64,000 bases of DNA, from contig NIOE01000002.1 in assembly GCA_002205125.1 (NCBI GenBank), positions 186,001-250,000 of the forward strand, read 5' to 3'. Position numbers and translations under genes: made by a program. The notes beneath the pieces are model-generated. The model had not been told where the DNA came from and did no database searches. It worked only from the letters and a program-made list of their open reading frames with translations. Shown one piece after another: positions 17,453 through 26,559 of the stretch. The DNA comes from Roseateles noduli (GTDB taxonomy: Bacteria > Pseudomonadota > Gammaproteobacteria > Burkholderiales > Burkholderiaceae_C). How positions within the stretch are numbered: position 1 is the stretch's first letter; each line of letters opens with the position of its first letter.

Positions 17453-18346
17453 ATGAAGGACTATCAAGGCAGGACGGCGGTGATCACCGGCGCGGGCTCG
17501 GGCTTCGGCCTTGAGGTGGCGCGCATCGCCGCCGCGCGCGGCATGAACCTGGTGCTGTGCGACGTGCAGCAGGACGCGCTCGACAAGGCGGCCGCGGAAT
17601 TCGCCGCGCACCCGGTGCTGGCGCGCCGCGTGGACGTGTCCAAGGCCGACCAGATGGAAGCCTTGGCGGCCGCGGTGAAGGAGCGCTTCGGCGCGCCGCA
17701 TTTCGTGTTCAACAACGCCGGCGTCGGCTCGGGCGGGCTGATCTGGGAGAACTCGCTCGCCGACTGGGACTGGGTCCTGGGCGTCAACCTGATGGGCGTG
17801 GTGCACGGCGTCCGCCTGTTCACGCCGATGATGCTGGAGGCTGCCGCCAAGGATCCCGCGTGGCAGGGTCACATCGTCAACACCGCCTCGATGGCCGGCA
17901 TGCTGAATCCGCCCAACATGGGCGTCTACAACGTGTCCAAGCACGCGGTGGTCTCGCTCAGCGAGACGCTGTACCAGGACCTGGCGCTGGTGACGGACCA
18001 GGTCCGCGCGTCGGTGCTGTGCCCGTTCTTCGTGCCCACCGGCATCACGCAGAGCCACCGCAACCGTCCGGGCGAGCTGGTCGCCGACAAGCCGACGAAG
18101 AGCCAGCTCATCTCGCAGGCGATGACCGACAAGGCGGTCAGCTCCGGCAAGCTGACGGCGGCGGACGTCGCCCGCATGGTGTTCGAGGCGCTGGACGAGG
18201 AGCGCTTCTACATCTTCAGCCACCCGCAGGCGCTCAAGGCCGTGCAGACGCGGCTGGAGGACGTGATGCAGCTGCGCAACCCGACCGATCCGTTCGCGGA
18301 CAAGCCGGAGATCGGCCAGAAGCTGAAGGCGTCGCTGCGCGGCTGA
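17453..18346 (+). CDS. SDR family oxidoreductase
   Basis: 297 residues, classical short-chain dehydrogenase with TGAGSGFG cofactor loop, NNAG, and the catalytic YNVSKHAVVSLSE. The substrate-binding part is extended, and a C-terminal tail of about 50 residues goes beyond the usual fold (DEERFYIFSHPQALKAVQTR), as in many SDRs near lipid or steroid metabolism genes. Ribosome-binding site AAGGAGAC sits eight bases ahead of ATG 17453. It follows the GST gene by about 50 bases and may be co-transcribed. Substrate unknown. Confidence 0.92.
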   Translation: MKDYQGRTAVITGAGSGFGLEVARIAAARGMNLVLCDVQQDALDKAAAEFAAHPVLARRVDVSKADQMEALAAAVKERFGAPHFVFNNAGVGSGGLIWENSLADWDWVLGVNLMGVVHGVRLFTPMMLEAAAKDPAWQGHIVNTASMAGMLNPPNMGVYNVSKHAVVSLSETLYQDLALVTDQVRASVLCPFFVPTGITQSHRNRPGELVADKPTKSQLISQAMTDKAVSSGKLTAADVARMVFEALDEERFYIFSHPQALKAVQTRLEDVMQLRNPTDPFADKPEIGQKLKASLRG

Positions 18347-18470
18347 GCGCGGCCTGAGCCCGTCATGAGCCCGTCATGAGGGCGCCCTGAGCGCGTCCTG
18401 CTCACGGGTCGGTGCTGGCGACACCTGACACTTCTGACAGGGGGGACCACCCTGGATGCGGGAGAGCCCT

Positions 18471-18487
18471 TCCCCTCCAAAGGGGGA
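18471..18487. repeat. Small inverted repeat (hairpin), REP-like
   Basis: TCCCCT-CCAA-AGGGGGA forms a short stem just upstream of the sensor kinase, followed by a G-rich stretch and GGCTCCG. It resembles the other intergenic hairpin near 11.2 kb and is probably a dispersed element; it may affect translation of the kinase gene. Confidence 0.35.
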
Positions 18488-18507
18488 GGCGGGCCCACAA
18501 TGGCTCC

Positions 18508-20232
18508 GTGGTCCCGTTCGCACTCCCCCGATTCCTCCGCGTCCTGCCGCGCCTGCTGCCGATCCTGGCGGCCGTCGTCGCAGCGTGGCTGGCATTGGCG
18601 GGGCAGGGGCACGCGGACCCGCGCGACTGGCTGACGGCCGAGGAGCGCGCCTGGGTGGCGCAGCATCCGGTGCTGCGGGTCGGAGGATCGGCCAGCTACG
18701 GTCCGTTCACCTACGTCGACGAGGAGGGCCGCATGACCGGCCTGTCGCTCGACTACGCGCGTCGCCTGTCGGAGCTCACCGGGCTGCGTTTCGAGTTCCA
18801 GTCGCCGCGGACCTTCGCCGACAACCTGGACGCGCTGGCCGCCGGCACGCTGGACGTGCAGATGTCCCTGCGCGAGACCGCGGACCGCGCGCAGCGCTTC
18901 GGCTTCACCCGCCCCTACGTCACGGTGCCCGCCGTGCTGCTGCGCCGCGCCGGCGCCGGCGACGACCCGCTGCGTCCCGGCGAGCCGGTCGCGGTGGCGC
19001 GCGGCTACGCGGTGGCGGAGTTCCTGCGCGACCGTTATGCGACCAATCCGCTGCAGGTCGAAGTGGACGACCGCACGGTGCTGCGCCGGCTGGCCGGCGG
19101 GGAGGTCGGCGCGGCGGTGGTGGACCTGGCCGGCGCGACCTACCTGATGCGGCGCGACGGCATCGGCAACCTGCGGGTGGTGGACGACATCGGCTTCGCG
19201 TACGGGCTGGGCATCGGCTACCGGCGCGACTGGGCGATGCTGGGCCGCATCCTGGACAAGGCGCTGACGCGCATCGGCGAGAGCGAGCGTCAGGCCATCG
19301 CCGACCGCTGGATCACGCAGGACACGGCGACCATGCGCTGGCAGCGCCGGGCGCTGTGGGGCGTGGGGATCGCGCTGGGGCTGGTGATGGTCGGTCTCGG
19401 GGTGGCGCTGCTCTGGAACCGCGCGCTGCAACGCCAGGTGCGCCTGCGCGGCGAGCTGCTGCAGCGCGAACTCGGCGAGCGCATGCGGCTGCAGGACGTG
19501 GACCGGGCCCGCGAGCTGGCCGAGGTCACGAGCAAGACCAAGAGCGAATTCCTGTCCCAGGCCAGCCATGAACTGCGCACGCCGCTGAACGCGGTGCTGG
19601 GCTTCAGCCAGCTGCTGGCCCACGATCCCAAGCGGCCGCTGGACGACGTGCAGCAGTCGCGGATCAGGCACATCGACGAGGCGGCCAAGCATCTGCTGGT
19701 GCTGATCGAGGACATGATGACGCTGTCGCGCGTCGAGGCGAACACGCTCAGCGTGCAGTCGCTGCCGCTGCAGGCGGGGCCGCTGCTGCGGCGCGTGGTG
19801 GAACTCGCGCAGCCGGCGGCGGTCGCGGCGGGCGTGGACCTGCAGGTCGGGATGACGCCGGAGGAGGACAGCACCCTCCCGCTCGTCCAGGCCGATCCCA
19901 TCCGGCTGGAGCAGGTGCTGCACAACCTCATCTCCAACGCCATCAAGTACAACCGCCGCGGCGGCTGGGTGAAGGTGCGGGCCTGCGCGGAACCGCGCGG
20001 CTTCCGCATCGAGGTGGCCGACAACGGCATCGGGCTCAGCCCCGAGCAACGCTCGCAACTGTTCCAGCCCTTCAACCGGCTGGGGCGCGTGGACCAGCCC
20101 GGACACGGCATCGGACTGGTGATCTGCAAGCAGCTCATGGAGCGCATGGGCGGGCGCATCCTCGTCGACAGCGAGAGCGGTCAGGGATCGCGGTTCACGC
20201 TGGAGTTGCCGGCTGTGCCGGCCGCCGCGTAG
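18508..20232 (+). CDS. Sensor histidine kinase with periplasmic solute-binding-type sensor domain
   Basis: 574 residues from GTG 18508, where a signal/anchor (LRVLPRLLPILAAVVAAWLAL) begins; in-frame upstream residues are not signal-like, though ATG 18412 remains possible. The periplasmic region (about residues 40-265) is an SBP_bac_3-type fold: VLRVGGSASYGPFTYVDEEG, then LDVQMSLRETADRAQRFGFT. A membrane helix follows (LWGVGIALGLVMVGLGVALLW), then a coiled linker, the H-box SHELRTPLNAVLGFSQ, the N-box NLISNAIKYN, and the ATP-lid motifs DNGIGLS and GHGIGLVICKQL. It should sense a small molecule (amino-acid- or sugar-like) and phosphorylate a partner. No response regulator lies next to it and there is no receiver domain, so it is an orphan kinase here. 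Confidence 0.88.
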   Translation: MVPFALPRFLRVLPRLLPILAAVVAAWLALAGQGHADPRDWLTAEERAWVAQHPVLRVGGSASYGPFTYVDEEGRMTGLSLDYARRLSELTGLRFEFQSPRTFADNLDALAAGTLDVQMSLRETADRAQRFGFTRPYVTVPAVLLRRAGAGDDPLRPGEPVAVARGYAVAEFLRDRYATNPLQVEVDDRTVLRRLAGGEVGAAVVDLAGATYLMRRDGIGNLRVVDDIGFAYGLGIGYRRDWAMLGRILDKALTRIGESERQAIADRWITQDTATMRWQRRALWGVGIALGLVMVGLGVALLWNRALQRQVRLRGELLQRELGERMRLQDVDRARELAEVTSKTKSEFLSQASHELRTPLNAVLGFSQLLAHDPKRPLDDVQQSRIRHIDEAAKHLLVLIEDMMTLSRVEANTLSVQSLPLQAGPLLRRVVELAQPAAVAAGVDLQVGMTPEEDSTLPLVQADPIRLEQVLHNLISNAIKYNRRGGWVKVRACAEPRGFRIEVADNGIGLSPEQRSQLFQPFNRLGRVDQPGHGIGLVICKQLMERMGGRILVDSESGQGSRFTLELPAVPAAA

Positions 20233-20282
20233 CGCACGGAGTGCTTGCGGCGCGCACGGCGCCGCACATCGCCTGCATCACG

Positions 20283-20307
20283 CCCGCTGGGCCAACGCGC
20301 CAGCGGG
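20283..20307. terminator. Possible bidirectional stem-loop between convergent genes
   Basis: CCCGCTGG and CCAGCGGG pair across a nine-base loop in the 80-base gap between the sensor kinase and kduD-like genes, which converge here. There is no T-run on either side, so termination is only a possibility. Confidence 0.3.
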
Positions 20308-20315
20308 CTGACGCG

Positions 20316-21095
20316 CTAGCGCGCCAACCACCCGCCATCCACCGCCAGCGTGTGCCCGTGCACGTAGCGCGCGGCGTCCGACGCCAGGAACACGATCGCC
20401 CCCGACAGGTCCTGCGGATCGCCCCATCGCCCCGCCGGGATGCGCGCCAGGATGGCTTCGTTGCGCTGGGCATCCTCGCGCAGCGCCGCGGTGTTGCTGG
20501 TCGCCATGTAGCCCGGCGCGATCGCGTTGACGTTGATGCCCAGCGGCGCCCATTCGTTGGCCAGCGCGCGCGTCAGCCCGAGCACGCCGCTCTTGCTGGC
20601 CGTGTACGACGGGACCCGCACGCCGCCCTGGAAGGACAGCATGGACGCGACGTTGACGATCCTGCCGCCCGAGCCCTGCGTGACGAAGCGCTGCGCCGCC
20701 GCCTGCGACAGCCGGAACACGGCGCCGAGGTTGACCGCCATCACCTCGTCCCAGTCGGCTTCGGTGAAGTCGATGGCCGCCTGGCGCCGGATGATGCCGG
20801 CGTTGTTGACGAGCACGTCGATGCGTCCGTTCACCGCCGCCGCGGCGGCATCGATGAGAGCGGCCGCATCGCCGCGGTCCGACAGGCCGGTGCCGAGGTC
20901 CGCGTTCAGATCCACGTAGCGCCGGCCGAGGGCGCCCACCGCCGCCGGCAGGTCGCCGGGATCGGAGCGGTTGATGCCGACGATGTCGGCCCCGGCCTGG
21001 GCCAGGCCCAGGGCCATGGCGCGGCCCAGGCCGGTGTTGCAGCCGGTGACGACGGCCGTGCGGCCGGCGAGATCGAAGAGAGGGTGCTGGCTCAT
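20316..21095 (-). CDS. kduD: 2-dehydro-3-deoxy-D-gluconate 5-dehydrogenase-like SDR (KduD type)
   Basis: 259-residue short-chain dehydrogenase. The N-terminus MSQHPLFDLAGRTAVVTGCNTGLG carries the cofactor loop TGCNTGLG seen in KduD. NNAGIIRRQAAIDFTEADWD is the KduD-like segment, and the catalytic Tyr-x3-Lys is SYTASKSG. KduD interconverts 2,5-diketo-3-deoxygluconate and 2-keto-3-deoxygluconate, a late step in catabolism of uronic-acid polymers after lyase cleavage. It starts two bases after the stop of the TonB receptor gene and is surely co-transcribed. Together with the neighbouring lyase-family gene and ABC importer this supports polyuronate use. The frame is open upstream, but that part is the receptor sequence in another frame. 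Confidence 0.85.
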   Translation of the reverse strand: MSQHPLFDLAGRTAVVTGCNTGLGRAMALGLAQAGADIVGINRSDPGDLPAAVGALGRRYVDLNADLGTGLSDRGDAAALIDAAAAAVNGRIDVLVNNAGIIRRQAAIDFTEADWDEVMAVNLGAVFRLSQAAAQRFVTQGSGGRIVNVASMLSFQGGVRVPSYTASKSGVLGLTRALANEWAPLGINVNAIAPGYMATSNTAALREDAQRNEAILARIPAGRWGDPQDLSGAIVFLASDAARYVHGHTLAVDGGWLAR

Positions 21096-21097
21096 GA

Positions 21098-23617
21098 TCA
21101 GAACTTCGCGTCCAGGCGGAGCGCCGTGTAGCGGAAGGCATCCCGCGCCGGCGTCCAGGTGGTGTGGGGCTGGGAAGGGCCGCTGTTGGTGGGATTCACG
21201 CGCCAGGTGCCCAGGCCGGTGAAGCCGGTGTTGGCATAGTGGCGGTCGAACAGGTTGTTGACGAACAGACCGATCTGGTAGCGGCCGCCCTTGGCCTTGA
21301 GGCCGAAGCCGACATTGACCACGGTCACCGCCGGCGAGATCAGCGACGGATCCTGGTTGATGTTGGTCTGCACTTCGCCGCGGTGGCGCAGGTTGCCGCT
21401 GAAGAACAGGTTGAAGGGCGCGTCGGTCAGCGCGAGGTCGTAGCGCCCCGACAGCCCCAGCTTCCATCGCGGCGCATTGGGCATGACGCCGCCGGCCAGG
21501 TCCTGCGTGTTCTGCCCGCCGTAGACGGGGTTGTTGCGGATGCACTCGGGGTTGAAGCCGCCGTTGGCCGTGCCGCCCACGTTGTAGCAGGGCGCGTTGG
21601 GCCAGTCGGAGACCGTTGCGCGGGTGTAGGCCACGTCGGCGTTGACGATGAAGTCGGGCGTGACCAGCGCCGCCACGTCCATCTCCAGGCCGCGCGTCTG
21701 CACGCCGCCGATGCTGCTCAGGCGCGTCAAGTAGGTCGAGGTGCCCGGCAGGTAGCCGCCCGAGTTCTGCTGGTAGTCCTTGAACCGCGTGTCGAAGGCC
21801 GCGAGGTTGACCGTCAGCCGGTTGGCGAAGAAGTTGCCCTTCATCCCCAGCTCCCAGTGCCGCGCCGATTCCGAGGGCACCGGCTGCTGCGCCGCCGTCT
21901 GCGCGGTCAGGCCGCTGGTGATGTCGTAGGCCTTGCCCTTGTAGCCGGTCGAGGTCATCACATAGGCCATCACGCCCGGCGTGAATTGGTGCTGCAGGCT
22001 GAGCTTGCCGGTGGTCGAGTCCTCCTTGTTGTGGCGGCTCGAATAGGACGCCGTCGGCGTGAAGTCGGCCGGCGGCGGATTGCCCAGGGTCAGCCCGTAC
22101 CCCGACACCTGATGGTTCTGGCGCAGGCCCGCCACCAGCGTGGTGCCGGGCCGGAACTCCCACGACGCCTGGCCGTAGATCGCGGTGTTGCGGTTGGAGG
22201 TGTCGCCGAAGTAGGCGATCGGGGTGGACAGCGCGATGCCGTCGAAGCCGCGCACGAAGGTGCGATCGATCTCCGTGCTGGCCCACCAGAGCCCGGCCAC
22301 GTAGCGCAGGTTGCCGGTGTCCGACGAGGTCAGGCGCAGCTCCTGCGTCCTGGAGTCGATCTTGTAGGTCCCGTACTGCACGTAGCCCGCGTCGCGGCCG
22401 ACGGTGGACTTGCCCGGCGCGATCGGGAAGTACAGCAGCGTGTGGACGTCGGTGAAGTCCTGGTCGCGGTAGTCGTTGGCCGTGTAGCGCTGCGTCGAGG
22501 TGATCGAGGTCAGCGCCATGCCGTTGGGCGCGGCGTAGTTGATGCGCAGCGACGCGCCCTTGGTCTCGGATTCGATGCCGGTCGCCGAGTCCATGCGCAC
22601 GTCGCGATTGGCCGGTCCGGGCGTGATGCCGGCCAGCAGCCGCGAGGCGGGCAACGCCGCAACGCCGCTGAGGTAGCCGCTCTGCAGGTTCCCGAAGCTG
22701 GTCAGCGCATAGGTGCAGCAGTCGTTGCGGGTCTTGTTGTAGGTCGGCGTGAGCTCGACGTCGATCTCGTCCGTCGGATGCCAGGCCAGTTTCATCATCA
22801 GGGTGCGGTCCCGGCTGCCGTTGACCTTCTTCCCGGTGGCCAGGTTGTTGAGGTTGCCGTCGAACTCGCTGCCGGCCGCGGCGATGCGCAGGCCGAGCCG
22901 CGGCGCGATCTCGCCGCCCATCGAGACCCGCAGCCGCTTCTCCCCGTCGTCGGTGATGAAGGCGCTCGCGTCGCCGCGCAGCGCGCCGCCGATGGGCTTG
23001 GTCGTGATCAGCATCGCGCCGGCGATGGCGCTCTTGCCGAACAGCGTGCTCTGCGGGCCCTTCAGCACCTCGACCCGCTGCACGTCGGCGAGATCGCGGA
23101 AGGCCATGAACTGCGCGCTCATGGGGACGTCGTCGATGATGACCGACACGTCCGACTCGACCCCGATGCCGATCGAGGAGGTGCCGATGCCGCGCATGTT
23201 CAGGCCGTTGTTGGCGGGCGTGGAGCCGTAGGTGACCGTCAGCGCGGGCGTCAGCTCGATGACGTCCTCCAGCGAGCGCACGTTGCTGCGCTCCAGCCGC
23301 TCGCTGGTGAAGACCGAGATCGCCAGCGGCACGCTCTCCAGCCGCTCGACGCGCTTGCTGGCGGTGACCTCGACGCGCTCCAGCTGCGGCCGTTCCGCAG
23401 GTGGATCGTCCTTCGGCCTGGCGGCCTGCGGCGCATCAGCCTTGGTGTCGGCCGTTGATTCGGCCTTGGTATCGGCCTTGATATCGGCCTGCGCAACCGC
23501 CTGGGCCTTGGCGGCTGCCTCCGTCGTCTGTTGCGCCTGCTGCGCCTGCGCCGACTGCGCGGCCAGCGCCAGCAGTGCGATGGCGATCGGCGTCCTTCCG
23601 GGTACGAACCTCTTCAT
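21098..23617 (-). CDS. TonB-dependent outer-membrane receptor
   Basis: 839 residues, from ATG 23617 (MKRFVPGRTPIAIALL), which begins a clear signal peptide ending near AQSAQAQ; GGAGAC lies just upstream. After a low-complexity Lys/Ala/Asp/Thr linker (about residues 30-70), a plug domain begins at VEVTASKRVERLESVP, with SLEDVIELTPALTVTYGS and DVQRVEVLKGPQSTLFGKSA. The rest is a 22-strand barrel with the final aromatic residue of ALRLDAKF. It resembles the iron-siderophore/carbohydrate receptor class common in polysaccharide-using Proteobacteria. It is directly followed by kduD and preceded, 41 bases away, by the predicted carbohydrate-active gene at 23659, so uptake of an oligo-uronate is the likely job (inference from context). 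Confidence 0.92.
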   Translation of the reverse strand: MKRFVPGRTPIAIALLALAAQSAQAQQAQQTTEAAAKAQAVAQADIKADTKAESTADTKADAPQAARPKDDPPAERPQLERVEVTASKRVERLESVPLAISVFTSERLERSNVRSLEDVIELTPALTVTYGSTPANNGLNMRGIGTSSIGIGVESDVSVIIDDVPMSAQFMAFRDLADVQRVEVLKGPQSTLFGKSAIAGAMLITTKPIGGALRGDASAFITDDGEKRLRVSMGGEIAPRLGLRIAAAGSEFDGNLNNLATGKKVNGSRDRTLMMKLAWHPTDEIDVELTPTYNKTRNDCCTYALTSFGNLQSGYLSGVAALPASRLLAGITPGPANRDVRMDSATGIESETKGASLRINYAAPNGMALTSITSTQRYTANDYRDQDFTDVHTLLYFPIAPGKSTVGRDAGYVQYGTYKIDSRTQELRLTSSDTGNLRYVAGLWWASTEIDRTFVRGFDGIALSTPIAYFGDTSNRNTAIYGQASWEFRPGTTLVAGLRQNHQVSGYGLTLGNPPPADFTPTASYSSRHNKEDSTTGKLSLQHQFTPGVMAYVMTSTGYKGKAYDITSGLTAQTAAQQPVPSESARHWELGMKGNFFANRLTVNLAAFDTRFKDYQQNSGGYLPGTSTYLTRLSSIGGVQTRGLEMDVAALVTPDFIVNADVAYTRATVSDWPNAPCYNVGGTANGGFNPECIRNNPVYGGQNTQDLAGGVMPNAPRWKLGLSGRYDLALTDAPFNLFFSGNLRHRGEVQTNINQDPSLISPAVTVVNVGFGLKAKGGRYQIGLFVNNLFDRHYANTGFTGLGTWRVNPTNSGPSQPHTTWTPARDAFRYTALRLDAKF

Positions 23618-23658
23618 TGCCTGTCTCCATTTTTTTTGGGTGCCTGTTCGGCTTTTGG

Positions 23659-25473
23659 CTACCGGTAGCTCAGCGTCCACCGGACTTGAAGCGAGGCGAC
23701 CTTCTGCGAGGTCGTTCCTGAAAACTGCAGATGCGTGCGCGCGGGCCCGCTGGTCAGTCCTTCGAGCCCGCGCGCGGGCGGCTCCTGGACATCGAGGACG
23801 TCGTAGCCCTGCGCTTCGAAGCGGGCGATGCCGCCGTCGTCGAAATCGACGCCGAAGCCGCCGGGGCGTGCACCCGATGAGAAGCAGGCGAAGGCCAGGC
23901 TCAGCGACGCGATCTCCACCGACGGATCGGGATGCAGCACGTCGACGCGGCAGATGCGCCCGGGGCCGAAGCGGTACTCGGTCGTCAGCGTCACGCGCGT
24001 GTCGAGCACGGGCCCGCGCTCGCCCGTCCGGTTCAGCCCGGGCTGGCGGTAGCGGATCACCTGCTCGTCGCCCTCGTGCCAGGTCTTGATCTCCTGGATG
24101 AAGGACGTGGGGAGCAGCACGCTGCCGTCGGCCAGCACGAGGCGCGGCAGCAGCTGAGGATGATCGGCGCCGCTCTCGGGCAGTCCTTCGATGAGGCGGG
24201 GCGAGAACGGGATCGGGTAGTACGGCGCGTTGTCGTGCTGGCCCTCGCCACCGTTGATCAGCGGCAGCGTGAAGACCCTCCCGCGGTCGCGCCGCGTGAC
24301 CAGCGCGCGCTCGTAGAGCCCGCGCGCGAACCAGTTGAGCTGGAAGGCCGGCTGGCGCCGCGTCAGCCAGTCGCCGAGATCCTCCGGCGGCACGTCGTCG
24401 GCCTGGCCGGCCTCGGCCCACAGCTCGGTGGTGGAGAGCAACTGGTGGATCAGGGAGAAGTTCTCCCCCAGCATGCGGTGTGTGCCGCGGTAGCCGTCGG
24501 TGCGGCGGCCGTCCCGCCACAGGTTGACGGAGTTCATGCCGCGGTCGACCCAGAAGTCGACGTACTTGGCGGCCGCCCGCACGCAGAAGGCGTAGGCGTA
24601 GCGGCGCTCCTCGTCGTCGAGGACGTCCAGGCGCGCTGCGGTGGCCAGGATCTCGACGATGCCGGTGTCCCCGTACGGGCCGATGCTGCGGCCAAATCCG
24701 AAACCGTCGCCGTCCGCGCTCGCGCATTGCAGCGCGAGCTGCGTCGACTGCGCGAGCAGCGTCGTGAGCCGCGGCGTGACCGGCAGTTCGGTCTCGATGA
24801 AGCGCTCGCAGAACTCGGCGGCGAGCAGGATGCTGTAGCGATCGAAGCGGCCTTCGCCCTCGGTCTCGTCGGAGAAGCCGAACTCGCCCGAATACCGCTC
24901 GTAGTGGTCCAGCGTCTTCGTCAGCAGCGCGTCGCCGGCGCTGGCGTCCTCCCATCCCATCAGCATGCGCAGCCGCGCGATGCCGAAGGCGACGCCGTAG
25001 TAGTTGGTCGGCAGGGCCATGAGCCGCAGCGAGTCGGCCTCGACGAAGTGACGCCAGTCCAGCGTGCCCCTCAGCCGCGCCAGGCATTCGGGCTCGACCG
25101 CGGCTTCCAGCAGACCCGCCTTGCGCAGCCGGTTCAGCCCCATCAGCGCGTAGTAGATGCCCCAGCTTTCGATGGGCAGCGTGCCAATGAGCGTCATCAG
25201 CCGGCGCGTGCCGCTCAGGTAGCCGGCGAAGGGCGCGGCGTCGCGCGGCGTCAGCGTCAGCAGGTGCGCCAGGCCGATGGCGATCTTGCCCGGCAGGAAG
25301 ACGTCGCCCTGGCCGAACACCGGCGCGCCGTTGAAGCGCGCATCGAGGCCGTGGGCGTCGAGCAGCGCGAAGTAGTCGGCCAGCTGAGGCAGGACCTCGG
25401 CCCGGATCAGCGCGTTCAGCGACCGCCCTTGGTGGGACGTGGCGAGAGAGGTGTGGCGATCAGTGCGCATCAT
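23659..25473 (-). CDS. Uncharacterised protein of polyuronate locus, predicted carbohydrate-active
   Basis: 604 residues, no signal peptide that I can see, so probably cytoplasmic. I do not recognise the family with certainty. The N-terminal two thirds look like a helical toroid: repeated Trp/Tyr/Asn-rich segments such as ALPTNYYGVAFGIARLRM, GRSIGPYGDTGIVEIL and GYRGTHRMLGENFSLIHQLL. The C-terminal third is beta-rich (VTLTTEYRFGPGRICRVDVL). This order, helical toroid then beta-sandwich, is typical of polysaccharide lyases and related heparinase-like enzymes. Conserved-looking Asn-Tyr-Tyr, His and Tyr residues in the first part could be catalytic. It stands 41 bases upstream of the TonB receptor on the same strand and 64 bases from a divergent LacI gene. 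A lyase or hydrolase acting on imported unsaturated uronides is my best guess. Confidence 0.68.
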   Translation of the reverse strand: MMRTDRHTSLATSHQGRSLNALIRAEVLPQLADYFALLDAHGLDARFNGAPVFGQGDVFLPGKIAIGLAHLLTLTPRDAAPFAGYLSGTRRLMTLIGTLPIESWGIYYALMGLNRLRKAGLLEAAVEPECLARLRGTLDWRHFVEADSLRLMALPTNYYGVAFGIARLRMLMGWEDASAGDALLTKTLDHYERYSGEFGFSDETEGEGRFDRYSILLAAEFCERFIETELPVTPRLTTLLAQSTQLALQCASADGDGFGFGRSIGPYGDTGIVEILATAARLDVLDDEERRYAYAFCVRAAAKYVDFWVDRGMNSVNLWRDGRRTDGYRGTHRMLGENFSLIHQLLSTTELWAEAGQADDVPPEDLGDWLTRRQPAFQLNWFARGLYERALVTRRDRGRVFTLPLINGGEGQHDNAPYYPIPFSPRLIEGLPESGADHPQLLPRLVLADGSVLLPTSFIQEIKTWHEGDEQVIRYRQPGLNRTGERGPVLDTRVTLTTEYRFGPGRICRVDVLHPDPSVEIASLSLAFACFSSGARPGGFGVDFDDGGIARFEAQGYDVLDVQEPPARGLEGLTSGPARTHLQFSGTTSQKVASLQVRWTLSYR

Positions 25474-25537
25474 GGCTCCGCTCCGCGTGGTCCTGTACGA
25501 GAATCCGCATCCATCTCCTGCCGCTCATAGACCTCCC

Positions 25538-26533
25538 ATGCCTCCGACCAAATCCCCGGCCACCCTGCGCGACGTCGCCGAGCTGGCCGGGGTATCGACG
25601 GCGGCGGTCTCCAAATTCGTGAACGGCAAGCAGCGCTTCACCGCGGCGGTCGAGCGGCGCATCGCCGAGGCCATCGACCAGGTGGGCTACCGCTCCAACC
25701 TGGCGGCGCGCAGCATGGTCACGGGCCGCTCGGGCGCCATCGCGGCGCTGGTCTACGGCGTGGAGAACCCCTACACCGCCGCCGTCATCAAGGGCGCGAG
25801 CCGCGCGGCCACCGCGCTGGGCTACGACCTGCTCTTCGTCGACCTGCTGCAGAGCGAATCGCCCGAGCGCGAACTGGCGCGCGTGACCGGCATGCAGGTG
25901 GACGGCATCGTGCTGGCCGCCGCGCTGCCCGCCGAGGCGCGTCAGCTGCTGGCGAGCTACGGCCGGCCCTTCGTCGACCTGAACCGCGCGAGCGAACCCT
26001 CGCAGGCGCCCAGCGGCGAGGAGCAGGCCGCGGCCATGCTGGGCCGCTACCTGCTGAGCCTGGGCCACCGCGACATCGCCTACATCGCCTGCGAGGCGCA
26101 GCCCGGCAACGCCGACCGCCTGCAGGGCATGCAGCGATCGCTGCAGGCGGCGGGCGTCGCGCTGACAGTGCATCCCGTGAGCAGCCCGACGGCCGAGGAG
26201 GGCGCGCGCGTGGCCTCCAGCCTGCTGCTGGGCCAGAAGCGTCCGCAGGCGATCGCCACCTGCAACGACCTCATCGCCATGGGCCTGATGTCGGAAGCCC
26301 GCCATCTGGGCCTGTCGGTGCCCGAGGACGTGTCGGTCGCCGGCATCGAGAACATGCCCTTCGGCCGCTTCCTGAGTCCGCCGCTGACCAGCGTGGACCT
26401 GCATGCCGACGCGCTCGGCGAGTGGGCCATGCGCGACCTCATCGCCACCATCGATGGCGAGGACGCGCCCGTGCGCGGTCATGACCTGACCCCGCGCCTG
26501 ATCGTGCGGGGCTCGACGCGGGCCGCCGGCTGA
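25538..26533 (+). CDS. LacI family transcriptional regulator
   Basis: 331 residues. Start ATG 25538 (MPPTKSPATLRDVAELAGVS) is chosen because the HTH begins directly there; in-frame codons upstream overlap the divergent gene's promoter. The DNA-binding region is TLRDVAELAGVSTAAVSKFVNG with the hinge helix NLAARSMVTGRSGA. The periplasmic-binding-type effector domain ends with SVDLHADALGEWAMRDLI. The gene is divergent from the predicted carbohydrate-active gene across 64 bases and convergent with a second LacI gene, so it likely controls the receptor/kduD operon. Effector is presumably a uronate breakdown product (inference). Confidence 0.92.
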   Translation: MPPTKSPATLRDVAELAGVSTAAVSKFVNGKQRFTAAVERRIAEAIDQVGYRSNLAARSMVTGRSGAIAALVYGVENPYTAAVIKGASRAATALGYDLLFVDLLQSESPERELARVTGMQVDGIVLAAALPAEARQLLASYGRPFVDLNRASEPSQAPSGEEQAAAMLGRYLLSLGHRDIAYIACEAQPGNADRLQGMQRSLQAAGVALTVHPVSSPTAEEGARVASSLLLGQKRPQAIATCNDLIAMGLMSEARHLGLSVPEDVSVAGIENMPFGRFLSPPLTSVDLHADALGEWAMRDLIATIDGEDAPVRGHDLTPRLIVRGSTRAAG

Positions 26534-26559
26534 CGCACCCGCTGGCCTCTGCCGCGGGC

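Noticed and set aside
23658-23669. Palindrome GCTACCGGTAGC near the TonB receptor promoter
   Set aside because: It overlaps the last codons and stop of the gene at 23659 and has no repeats nearby; chance from coding sequence is likely.
21098-25087. A single minus-strand frame of 1329 codons joining the TonB receptor with upstream sequence
   Set aside because: The receptor has its own signal peptide and ribosome site at 23617, and the upstream part is the out-of-frame predicted carbohydrate-active gene. It is not a fusion.
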